Source: Paenibacillus sinensis (GTDB taxonomy: Bacteria; Bacillota; Bacilli; Paenibacillales; Paenibacillaceae). From it: a stretch of DNA of 47,003 nt. The stretch covers positions 1,386-48,388 of the forward strand of contig NZ_JAHCMB010000050.1 in the NCBI RefSeq assembly GCF_019904155.1, given 5' to 3'. Position 1 is the first letter of the stretch. Each line of letters opens with the position of its first letter. This document shows, in pieces, positions 15,444 to 23,691 of this stretch. The translations under genes and the position numbers were made by a program. Under the pieces are notes generated by a model. That model was not told the DNA's origin, did no database searches, and saw nothing but the letters and a program-made list of their open reading frames with translations.

Positions 15444-18003
15444 ATTCAGCTTCCCCTCCACATGTAATTTCGTAGGTATACTCCAGCACATTGTCCTGCT
15501 CCGGAGCCGCCACCGGAAATTCCTCTTCGATTACGATATATTCTCCTTTGGCCGCAAGCTGCATGAATACCTGGAAGAGCAGTGGCGAGGACAAATTGAT
15601 GAATTGCGGTTTGCGCTCTGTAACCTCTGAAGCCGGCTCTGCTCCCCCGCTAAACGGCCGGGTATAGAACCTGGTGGGTATGCCGTTGGCATCAAAATAA
15701 TCAATCGCGCGCTTCCAGGCTTCGAAGCGGTCCTTCTCACTGAATGCTTCCGACAACACGGAGGTATTGAGCAGCCATTTCTCCCGGGAAACCATCAGTT
15801 CGCGGTCGCCGAGCCAGATCCGGGGAACATGGATAACAGCCTCATCCGATCCTCCTGCCGGCTTCAGCCGTTCACGGAGAATCAGCTCGCCGAGGTCAAA
15901 ATAGCTGGTGCCATGAGAGGAAAGGATATCGAAGGTCGTGAGAATCGCCGGAGCAGCTACCAGGACCAGCGTACCCAGGAATTGCGGACGTACGGTGTTG
16001 CCTGTCGCCTGTTCAAAGAACTCGGGGCTCTCAGTGGATGCGTTGTATCTGAATCCCAAATCCAGCCATGAGAGGGACTGTCCGCTCTCCGTCATCGATT
16101 GAATGGGCAAGGCAATCTCTTTCTGCACGGTTCTTTTGCGGATATTGGCATTGAATCCGAAGGTATTGCGGATATCCGCAACCTGATTTCCATCGAAGCA
16201 TTCACGCAGATAAGCGGAGTATTCGCTTCCGGAGTCCTCCAGGTATTTCAGAAACCGGGCAAAGTAAATCGAGAATCCTTTATACATATGGTTCAACACC
16301 ATACTGTCGCCGCTCTCCTGTACAAAAAATGAGTGCGAGAGCAGGCGTTCCCCGAGCACCTCCTGGATTTCACTCTGCCAGGCCGCTGTCTGTGCATCAG
16401 GAATGAGAATCTCGCTCTCTGCCGCGGCTTCGTTCAGGAATCCCGTTAAGCGGCGGGCGATATTATGCAGGCGCTGAGTCCGCTTATGGCTGTATGCTTT
16501 ATCCCAATTAAACAGGCCCGAGGTTTCCTTCAATAACTCCGTGTCCGAAAAAAACACCTGCGCCATATCTCTGAGAACCTTCGAGGCTTCCTGCGAATTT
16601 GCGGGAACATAACTTGTGCCGTAATGGTTCTTGAAAAACTCTCCGGCTGCAAACTGCATCTTGACCACCGTATCAAAGCACATCATCAGCCATTGGTAAC
16701 GGGACAGCTGGGCCAGTCGTTTCTCCCGATTTGAGTAGTCCTGGGTCTGCAACGTTTCATCAATGCCGTCAATGTACAGCAGGCTGCGGCGGGGCATCGG
16801 CTCCAGATCGAACAATGCAGCCAGCGCTTCGGCACAGTGATACAGGCGTTCAGTAGCTCCAACATCCAGCGAATCGGCAAATTGTCCGGTCAGGGAATTC
16901 AACTCGTGCAGCAGCGGAATACACGGGTGATCGACACCGTAGCGCTCCAGCTTCCGCAGCAGCTCTTCGGACAGGTTGCCGGCTTGCTCGTTCAGATATT
17001 CCGTCCGCTCCAGCACGCCGTTGCCAATGAGCTGGCGAAGGGTATCATCTGCCTGTTCACCGGAGACGCCCAGCGCGGTAAATAGTTCCCGCATGGCCGC
17101 ATAGGGGAGAGCCTCCGCTTCCTGCAGACTCCCGAACAGCTTGCGCAGCGCTTCGCTGGCGCGGAGAGTGACAAGTCCCTGTCTGGATTTGTACAGCTGA
17201 CGCTCGCCCTTGGTGTTCTGCAGAACCGTAATATAATACTTCCCCTCAAGCTCGACGGAGGTGGCGTTCAGGCGGTATTCCAATCGCGTAATCCACTCCG
17301 GGTCAAGAAACAGCTTGTCGTAAACCTGCAAAATCAGTGAATCATTCAGGCGGGGATACAGCCGTTTGGCTCCCGTCTTCTGGGCACCGTTGAAATTCCC
17401 GATCCCGGAGTATGTCAGATTAGCGAAGGGACTGGTCTTCATGCTGGCGCGGGTCAGAAATTTAATCAGCGTATAATCCAGCTTGCGCAGATTCCGGTCA
17501 TGCTCCTCAGCTGGTGTCCGCAAGTATTTATCAAGCTTTGCTGTAATCGCACTGTTCACAAACGTGAGGGCATCCCGCAGCTCCTGGTCATCCAGATAGA
17601 TTCTTTGCAGCCAGCGGCGGTCCGCTGCCGCAAGCTCTTCGAAGTTCTTCCGCAATTCTTCCATCCGGGCCCGGTGTTGCTGCCGCATGGCGAATATCTG
17701 CCTGATCTCGCGGCGCAGCTCTTCCGTGAACAAAGCCTCAACCCGCTCATACCGCTTCTCGGCGCTGGCTCTTTCATTAAAAAAGTCACGTTTGAACCGG
17801 ATGGCCTCGAGCCGCTCCTCATCATGCTCCAGGCTGCCGATTTGCCGCTGCATCTCTTCGGTAATGCCGGCCAGCCGAAGCGCCGGTTCTCCGGCGCCTT
17901 GCCGCACAGCTGTATACCGCCCGCTAAGATCGCCCAAATACTGGGCTACATATCTAAGCGGGAAATTGGTTTGTCTGTACATATAAAGGGGTGCTACCCT
18001 CAT
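15424..18003 (-). CDS. LanB-type tRNA-Glu-dependent Ser/Thr glutamylation protein (second copy)
   Basis: 859 residues. The ATG at 18003 has GGGAG/GGAAGG upstream, and a GTG three codons earlier is an alternative. The N-terminal PLYMYRQTNFPLRYV and the central LIKFLTRASMKTSPFANLTYSG near residue 190 are typical of Lant_dehydr_N domains (the KxSPFxxLT motif). The length fits a split dehydratase that lacks the elimination domain, like TbtB or TclK. These enzymes transfer glutamate from glutamyl-tRNA to Ser/Thr side chains of the precursor. The elimination domain is encoded by separate genes; the adjacent 366-residue protein overlaps this gene. It differs strongly from the other LanB protein in the cluster. 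Confidence 0.88.
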   Translation of the reverse strand: MRVAPLYMYRQTNFPLRYVAQYLGDLSGRYTAVRQGAGEPALRLAGITEEMQRQIGSLEHDEERLEAIRFKRDFFNERASAEKRYERVEALFTEELRREIRQIFAMRQQHRARMEELRKNFEELAAADRRWLQRIYLDDQELRDALTFVNSAITAKLDKYLRTPAEEHDRNLRKLDYTLIKFLTRASMKTSPFANLTYSGIGNFNGAQKTGAKRLYPRLNDSLILQVYDKLFLDPEWITRLEYRLNATSVELEGKYYITVLQNTKGERQLYKSRQGLVTLRASEALRKLFGSLQEAEALPYAAMRELFTALGVSGEQADDTLRQLIGNGVLERTEYLNEQAGNLSEELLRKLERYGVDHPCIPLLHELNSLTGQFADSLDVGATERLYHCAEALAALFDLEPMPRRSLLYIDGIDETLQTQDYSNREKRLAQLSRYQWLMMCFDTVVKMQFAAGEFFKNHYGTSYVPANSQEASKVLRDMAQVFFSDTELLKETSGLFNWDKAYSHKRTQRLHNIARRLTGFLNEAAAESEILIPDAQTAAWQSEIQEVLGERLLSHSFFVQESGDSMVLNHMYKGFSIYFARFLKYLEDSGSEYSAYLRECFDGNQVADIRNTFGFNANIRKRTVQKEIALPIQSMTESGQSLSWLDLGFRYNASTESPEFFEQATGNTVRPQFLGTLVLVAAPAILTTFDILSSHGTSYFDLGELILRERLKPAGGSDEAVIHVPRIWLGDRELMVSREKWLLNTSVLSEAFSEKDRFEAWKRAIDYFDANGIPTRFYTRPFSGGAEPASEVTERKPQFINLSSPLLFQVFMQLAAKGEYIVIEEEFPVAAPEQDNVLEYTYEITCGGEAEYAAANY

Positions 18004-18018
18004 CCTTCCCACTCCCGT

Positions 18019-19182
18019 CTAATTGTCAGGGACAATCCGGGGCTGCCCGGCCTGCCCGAACATTTGAATAATGGCCTGAAAACTCTTCAATCCGTACAGC
18101 AATGCATGCTCATCAATGTCAAAATATCCAGTGTGGACGTTGTTATTGTCCCGTAAATAAGCGCCGATGAAATAATAGCAGGTCTTGACGTTAAGCAGAT
18201 CCCTTGCGTAGAAGGCAAAGTCGTCGCTGGAGAAAAGGAAAGGTGCCTCCAGCACATGCTCCGAGCCAAACTTCTTCCCCAGCAGCCCGGCGGTGAGCTT
18301 CGTCAGAAGCGTATCGTTCACGCAGCAGGGATATTCGGAAATGATCCTGCTGTCAAGAAGGCCCCGCACCTGGGATGATGCCGATACGGCATCAAGGAGC
18401 TGCTCATACCCGTCCCGGAGTACGGCTGTTTCCGCAGAGCGGAAAGTAAGATACAGCTTCAAACGATCCGGGATAACATTGTAGTAGCCATTCGTCTCCA
18501 CATGCGTAATTTTGCAGAACCGGCTGGCCGTATTATAGGCTTGCTGGAAGTGCTGCACCTCTGAGAGCACCTGCAGAACATCCGGCTGGTCGGATGCATG
18601 GCCGGATGCCAGCTCCAGTTCGAGCTCTGCGTTCAGGCAGCCTGCCAGTGCAAGGCCGGGCCGCAGCGAGAAATATCCCGCATATAAATCAGGTGTTACA
18701 TGAAGGGAATACAGGTATTCCAGCTTCTGCGCTCTCAGCAGGGGAATAAGCTCCCGCGCTCCGGCCATCACTTCCTCGGCCGCTTGAAAAATAAAGCGGC
18801 AGTTGACAGCCGGTGCTGTCTGGTCCACCCACCGGAGCAGCTGCAGCAGAATGGACATATGGGCATCATGGCCGCAGGCATGGCTGAGGCCAGGGTGCAC
18901 ACTTTTATAAGGAGCGTCTTTGGCATCCTCAATCGGCAGTGCATCAAGCTCTGCCCGGAATCCGATCACCGGTAATCCTTCACCGCCCTGATACGAAGCG
19001 ATCAGCCCTTTTTCCGAGGAATGCTCTATCCGGATATGGGCCGTATGGCTGAGGATATAATCCTCAATATACAACCTTGTCTTCTTCTCCTGTCCGGCAA
19101 GCTCGGGAATGCGGTGCAGGTCCCTGCGGGTTCTCCGCAGCTCTTCCAGCTCATCGGCTCCGCGCTTAAGCGACGATTGCAT
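18019..19182 (-). CDS. M20-family amidohydrolase/peptidase
   Basis: 387 residues of the M20D amidohydrolase family (hippurate and IAA-amino acid hydrolase-like). Metal ligands are visible in FRAELDALPIED, SHACGHDAHMSILLQL near residue 105, the catalytic FQAAEEVMAGAREL near 135, LYSLHVTPD, and a late FLFSSDDFAFYA. There is no signal peptide, so it acts in the cytoplasm. It overlaps the permease gene by 17 bases and lies 15 bases before the LanB gene, so it is part of the operon. M20 hydrolases are not standard in thiopeptide clusters. Possible roles are trimming the leader or a released N-terminal fragment, deamidation of the product, or self-protection; the sequence does not decide. Confidence 0.85.
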   Translation of the reverse strand: MQSSLKRGADELEELRRTRRDLHRIPELAGQEKKTRLYIEDYILSHTAHIRIEHSSEKGLIASYQGGEGLPVIGFRAELDALPIEDAKDAPYKSVHPGLSHACGHDAHMSILLQLLRWVDQTAPAVNCRFIFQAAEEVMAGARELIPLLRAQKLEYLYSLHVTPDLYAGYFSLRPGLALAGCLNAELELELASGHASDQPDVLQVLSEVQHFQQAYNTASRFCKITHVETNGYYNVIPDRLKLYLTFRSAETAVLRDGYEQLLDAVSASSQVRGLLDSRIISEYPCCVNDTLLTKLTAGLLGKKFGSEHVLEAPFLFSSDDFAFYARDLLNVKTCYYFIGAYLRDNNNVHTGYFDIDEHALLYGLKSFQAIIQMFGQAGQPRIVPDN

Positions 19183-19891
19183 TCTTTTTATAACGGTAGA
19201 CTACGAGTGTCACAATCAGCAGCAGCCCGATGTTCAGCGTCATCATCAGAATGCTCTGAAGTGCATCGCCTCCTGTATAGAGGGTCTTAACCGCCTGATT
19301 CAGATAATAGCCCGGGAAGAAGCGCTGGATATGGGTCATAAAACCCGGAACCGAGAATCCAAGATCTTTGGTGATATTCATGGACATGAAGCCCAGGTAC
19401 AGCGGGAAGGAGATAGATTGAAGCGATACGATGTCCAGCAGAAACCCAAGAATCAGGCCGAGAAAAATGTAATACAGACTGGAGTATAGCGCCAGCAGCT
19501 CCATCTTCAGCAGCATGCCGTCCATTTTCAACTGGAAGACTGCCGCACCGAACGTGATGATTACGGCCGCGATGACAACATTCAGAAGCAGCTGGACCAG
19601 AGCGGTAACAAAGATAAATTTTCCCGGCGAGTAAGGTGTGACGGTGTAAATGCTGCCGATATAGGACTTTTCTTTGGCAACCCGGGTGCTGAGCGTGTTC
19701 AGCCCGCTGCCGGCCGTTCCGAACAAGGTACAGAATACAGCGAGATACGTGATAAATTCCCCTTGGCCCTTATCCGGCTTAACAAAGGCATTCAGCACGA
19801 GGAAAAAAACAAGCGGCATTACGAGTGTGAAAAATACAAATCTTCGGTTGCGCAGCACCTTGAGAATCTCATAGCGGATAATAGTCATCAT
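19166..19891 (-). CDS. ABC-2 type transporter permease
   Basis: 241 residues with about six membrane helices (FVFFTLVMPLVFFLVLNAF, FVTALVQLLLNVVIAAVIIT, LGLILGFLLDIVSL, LNIGLLLIVTLVVYRY). The N-terminus MMTIIRYEILKVLRNRRF is typical of ABC-2 permeases. The start overlaps the stop of the ATPase gene (ATGA). With that ATPase it forms a two-gene exporter for the peptide product or for self-immunity. Confidence 0.9.
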   Translation of the reverse strand: MMTIIRYEILKVLRNRRFVFFTLVMPLVFFLVLNAFVKPDKGQGEFITYLAVFCTLFGTAGSGLNTLSTRVAKEKSYIGSIYTVTPYSPGKFIFVTALVQLLLNVVIAAVIITFGAAVFQLKMDGMLLKMELLALYSSLYYIFLGLILGFLLDIVSLQSISFPLYLGFMSMNITKDLGFSVPGFMTHIQRFFPGYYLNQAVKTLYTGGDALQSILMMTLNIGLLLIVTLVVYRYKKNAIVA

Positions 19892-20754
19892 GCCTGCATC
19901 ACTCCTTCTTCATATAGGTCATAGATTTCACGGTAACAGTCCTTAACTTCCTTCAGCCGTTCCTCATATGGAATTTGCCGCTCCTTCAAAACAGCCACAA
20001 GCGGGGATTGCTCTGCCGGATTGGAGACATACAGCCGTCCATCCTCCACCAATCCGCCGAAACGGCGCTGCAGCTCCTCTGCTTCCTCGGGCCGCGCGGG
20101 ATGAACGACGAGGATTTTTTGGGCATTCAGATCCTCTTTGCTTACGACCGCAGCTACTTTTCCATCTTTGAGAAAAATAAACCGGCGGCAGAAGTCGTTC
20201 AGCTCATCCAGGTGATGGGAGGTTACAAATATCGATTTGCCCTGTTCCTGCAATTCCTTGATTTTGGTCCAGAACATTCTGCAGGCCGTGACATCCATTC
20301 CGACCGTCGGTTCGTCCAGGAACAGCAATTTGGGATTGGCGGCGAGAGAGAGGGCGAACGACAGTCTCCGTTTTTGCCCGCCGGACAGGCTTTGCACCAT
20401 GCTGCGCGTCTCTTTCACCAGATCCCCGGCTTGAAGCAGCTCATTCGTATCCACCTTTGATTTGCTGTAGCTCTTATGCAGCTCAATGAGCTCCTTGACT
20501 CTCAGTCCATCGGGGAACAGATCCTTCTGCAGCATGATCCCGACATCCTTGCGGTTGTCAAAATGCCGTTCGATAACCCCCTCGTCGATATCGGTAAGGC
20601 CCAGAATAGAACGGATCATCGTCGTCTTGCCCGCCCCGTTGGGTCCGATCAATGCGATGCTCTCGCCTTCCGCCACATCAAAGCTCACTCCGGCCAGGAC
20701 CTTCTTTTCCTTGAACCGTTTCTGGACGCCTTCTAATTTCAGCAGCATTTGCAT
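19888..20754 (-). CDS. ABC transporter ATP-binding protein
   Basis: 288 residues. Walker A GPNGAGKTT near residue 37, Q-loop IMLQKDLFPDG, signature SLSGGQKRRL, Walker B LLFLDEPTVGMD and an H-loop in TSHHLDEL. The start follows AAGGAG by 6 bases. It is coupled to the ABC-2 permease downstream and sits between a YcaO gene and the M20 gene. The pair probably exports the mature RiPP or protects the producer; no ribosomal resistance gene is present in the cluster, so export-based immunity is plausible. Confidence 0.93.
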   Translation of the reverse strand: MQMLLKLEGVQKRFKEKKVLAGVSFDVAEGESIALIGPNGAGKTTMIRSILGLTDIDEGVIERHFDNRKDVGIMLQKDLFPDGLRVKELIELHKSYSKSKVDTNELLQAGDLVKETRSMVQSLSGGQKRRLSFALSLAANPKLLFLDEPTVGMDVTACRMFWTKIKELQEQGKSIFVTSHHLDELNDFCRRFIFLKDGKVAAVVSKEDLNAQKILVVHPARPEEAEELQRRFGGLVEDGRLYVSNPAEQSPLVAVLKERQIPYEERLKEVKDCYREIYDLYEEGVMQA

Positions 20755-20790
20755 GTTGTTCTCCTTCTTTCTGGTTATCTTTTATAGTGT

Positions 20791-22632
20791 TCAGGGGAAT
20801 GGATGGGGCGCCGGGTTAACATCCGCCGAATCCATCTTCCAGTACTGCGCAGCCTGCCGGATACGCCGCCGGCACAGCAACCGGCTCTCTTCGCCAAACC
20901 ACATGGGCTGCATATCGGGCACAAGCACTTTGACCGCCTCCAGCCCAAGCGCCTTATAGCCTTCGGGTGTCTGACGCACGATAAACGCTTCTCCGTAATG
21001 GCCCGTCATCCGGTCCAGCAGCCCTGATGTTTCGTCCGCCAAATCAATCGTCGTATTTCGCAGTTCTCCATAGAACCCGGCAAACCGCTCACGGATGCCG
21101 TACTGTCCACCGCCGGCCAGGAAGTTGAAGTGATGTCTTTCCTCCTGAAGAAAATACAGAATGGGATGATCCTCGACCCTCTGTACGCCTTCATGGCGGA
21201 TACGCCAGGCTTTCTCGCGGATTTCTGCGGCATGCGTTCCGTAATACTCCAGCGCCAGCAGCATTTCTTCGAGTGCCGAGAGGATGGCCCTTTCCGGATT
21301 GGGATGGGCGCCGGATGTACTGTATGCAGCGAACTGGGCTTCCGTCTGTCCCAGGCAGAGCACCCAAATGACAGGAATGCCCGTCTCCATCGTGATATCG
21401 AACAGCTGCACGGTATATCCCAAAACCTCCAGGCGTCCGGTCATATAGCGGATCTGTGCATTCTCCACCGAAGCTGGAATAATCTCGGGCGGCGACCGCC
21501 GCAAATACCAATGATTCAGGAAGGCATCGCGTTCAATCAGCTCCAGACAGGCATAATAGATGCTGTCCAGGAGCGTCGTGCCCAGTGCATTCCCATTGGA
21601 GTTGCCTTTGTAAATCCGTGGTCCGGATAAATACCCTTGATCCGGCTTGTAATATGCCAGGCATTCCGGTATATACGCTGCGTCTTGCCGCTTCCAGGAG
21701 AAGGCGGGTATCCAGTTCAGGGGCAGGTCTTCATGGTAAGCGGCAATCTGATGTCCCGTCCCCGTTACAGAATCGATAAACATCAGCGGGTCGGCAGCGA
21801 TTCCTCTGCTTTGCAGGCTGCGGGTGCTGGATACTACACCCAGACGTTCCCGGCCGCGCGGATGCATTCCCGCATAACGTTCCAGCGCCTCGCACCGTGA
21901 CTTTAGCTCGCTGGACCTGTAATCGGTGGAGCTGCCGATGCCAAGCTCATATTTCTCCTCCCGGTATATCCTGAAGAAGCTGGTTAGGGAAAAAAACGAA
22001 CGGGTATTTCTATCCTTGTAGATAATAAAATTGGAATCGGCATTGCCCGGTGCGAATACAGCATCGCACACCTTAGTGGCCTGAGTCCGGTACGGATCAC
22101 CGTACGGGAACATATAATGCTGGTCAAACGCCTGGCGGATTGCAGCGATGTCATCCTCCGGTTCACACTCGGCGCAATGCTTGCAGCGCTCTGCGGGCCA
22201 GAAGGAATACCTGCGCAAATCACCGCTGTCCTCAATCCGGTAATAGTCGAGCACTCCGGGCGCTCCGGCCTGCCGGAGCAGCAGGACCAGACATTCCTGT
22301 ACCAGCTCTTCATCAACGCGGTAGCTTCCTGCGATTTCACTGCGGCCTTCATCCTCAGGAAGCCGTTCGAACTCTCTAAGGTTCTCATTCCTCCGTTGGC
22401 CGAAGCAGGACGGACAGCCAATTCCGCCCGGATGGAAAATGGGACCGGCAAGTACTTCGTGAACATCCACATGCAGGAGCGCAAATCTCTCCTCCACGGG
22501 CCAAGCCTGCCCTCTGTCCATCTGATGACCGTATGCTATGAAGCAGAGCAGCCGTTCACTGCCGATCTCAAGGACAATTCGCTCTTCCTGGCGGGATACC
22601 GCCTGGGACAATGTCATTGCCGCCGTTCTCAT
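20791..22632 (-). CDS. YcaO-type azoline cyclodehydratase with N-terminal E1-like remnant (first copy)
   Basis: 613 residues. An N-terminal E1-like segment has Cys pairs in GGIGCPSCFGQRR and ERCKHCAECE. The YcaO domain shows SSELKSRCEALERYAG, GNALGTTLLDSIYYACLELI followed by ERDAF, and ends NPAPHPFP, the PxPxP tail linked to azoline formation. It starts in an ATGA overlap with the preceding partner gene, so the two are probably translationally coupled and work together. It is a paralogue of the 647-residue YcaO but clearly diverged, so either it installs rings at different residues or one enzyme is redundant. Confidence 0.92.
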   Translation of the reverse strand: MRTAAMTLSQAVSRQEERIVLEIGSERLLCFIAYGHQMDRGQAWPVEERFALLHVDVHEVLAGPIFHPGGIGCPSCFGQRRNENLREFERLPEDEGRSEIAGSYRVDEELVQECLVLLLRQAGAPGVLDYYRIEDSGDLRRYSFWPAERCKHCAECEPEDDIAAIRQAFDQHYMFPYGDPYRTQATKVCDAVFAPGNADSNFIIYKDRNTRSFFSLTSFFRIYREEKYELGIGSSTDYRSSELKSRCEALERYAGMHPRGRERLGVVSSTRSLQSRGIAADPLMFIDSVTGTGHQIAAYHEDLPLNWIPAFSWKRQDAAYIPECLAYYKPDQGYLSGPRIYKGNSNGNALGTTLLDSIYYACLELIERDAFLNHWYLRRSPPEIIPASVENAQIRYMTGRLEVLGYTVQLFDITMETGIPVIWVLCLGQTEAQFAAYSTSGAHPNPERAILSALEEMLLALEYYGTHAAEIREKAWRIRHEGVQRVEDHPILYFLQEERHHFNFLAGGGQYGIRERFAGFYGELRNTTIDLADETSGLLDRMTGHYGEAFIVRQTPEGYKALGLEAVKVLVPDMQPMWFGEESRLLCRRRIRQAAQYWKMDSADVNPAPHPFP

Positions 22633-23687
22633 CGCCGCTCGCCTCCCAACAGAGAGAAGCCGAATTTGCGGGACAAACCGTCCTCATAACGGAACAGCGG
22701 GCTGGCGGGGGCTTCAGCGGGATCGGGCCGGCAAGGCTCGGCGGAATGACACTCCGTCCTGTGGATCTGGTTCCATACCCGGAACAATCCATCGCCGCGG
22801 TCTTCACCGAATGCGCTGTACAGCTTCCCTTGGTGTTCGACCTCGATGTGATAAACCACCATGAGGGCTTTTAATTTCCTGTACCTGGCCTTTGAAGGAA
22901 GCAACTGCTCCGCATCCGACCAGAATGCAAAGCTGTCGGGATAAAAGAACCCCCGCTCCAGCTCTTCGGCGCTTCCGGCTCCTGAGCGGTTCAAAAAATG
23001 CAGATAGGCAGCCTGGTCGGTCAACCCCGGCGAAAGATGACGATAACTGTAGTAATGCTCCAGCAGATAAGCATACATATCCTCCAGAACCCGGCGTTTG
23101 CTGAGTCCGGCGAAGCTTTCGACCCTGCCGCCAAAATCAGCCTCCAGCTTCCAGTAACGGTCGAAACGGAAATCGATGTTCTTGACCACTGCCGTCACCA
23201 GCTCCTGTGACAGAACACCTTCGTCAACGGCGGTGTCCCGCAAATGTTCCAGCGGACTGCAGTGAAGCGGGCAGCATTCGGCATGCGCCACTTCAGGCAG
23301 GGGCTGGATGTACAGAAGCCCGCCGGGATCAAGCCTGACCAGCTTATTGCCGGCAAACTTCCGGCTGCCCAGGAAGGCCGGAAGCTGTAATCTGAACCGG
23401 CTTGCTATGGGATACTGCAAGCCGAGACAGCTGGGGCAGACACCGGCAGACAAGATGATCCGGTCGCCCAGCTCATAAGCTTCCAACTCTGTGCCGGTCT
23501 GCTCTTCTCCGTTCAACTTGAGCCGGAGATTCGCCAGCCATTGCGCTTCCTCTGGAGACGGCTGCGGGTTGGAGAACAGCCGGACGAGCTGTTCATAGCC
23601 TACAGTTCTAAGCCTTATCCTTCTCCTGCGGCCAATTAATTCAGTACCGCCGGAGGCTTCCATAATGCGTACCGGATGTTCGCCCAT
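22629..23687 (-). CDS. E1-like / leader-presenting partner of the first YcaO
   Basis: 352 residues from the ATG at 23687; the stop of the LanB gene overlaps its GGGGGA ribosome site. AGVCPSCLGLQ near residue 103 and AECCPLHC near residue 157 give two Cys pairs that could bind one zinc, as in E1-like proteins of azole-peptide clusters. It is coupled to the downstream YcaO gene by a 4-base overlap, an arrangement seen for C and D cyclodehydratase subunits. I recognise no full-length family. An alternative is a structural fragment of a YcaO/E1 scaffold. Partner function is inferred from Cys pairs and coupling. Confidence 0.55.
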   Translation of the reverse strand: MGEHPVRIMEASGGTELIGRRRRIRLRTVGYEQLVRLFSNPQPSPEEAQWLANLRLKLNGEEQTGTELEAYELGDRIILSAGVCPSCLGLQYPIASRFRLQLPAFLGSRKFAGNKLVRLDPGGLLYIQPLPEVAHAECCPLHCSPLEHLRDTAVDEGVLSQELVTAVVKNIDFRFDRYWKLEADFGGRVESFAGLSKRRVLEDMYAYLLEHYYSYRHLSPGLTDQAAYLHFLNRSGAGSAEELERGFFYPDSFAFWSDAEQLLPSKARYRKLKALMVVYHIEVEHQGKLYSAFGEDRGDGLFRVWNQIHRTECHSAEPCRPDPAEAPASPLFRYEDGLSRKFGFSLLGGERR

Positions 23688-23691
23688 CTCT

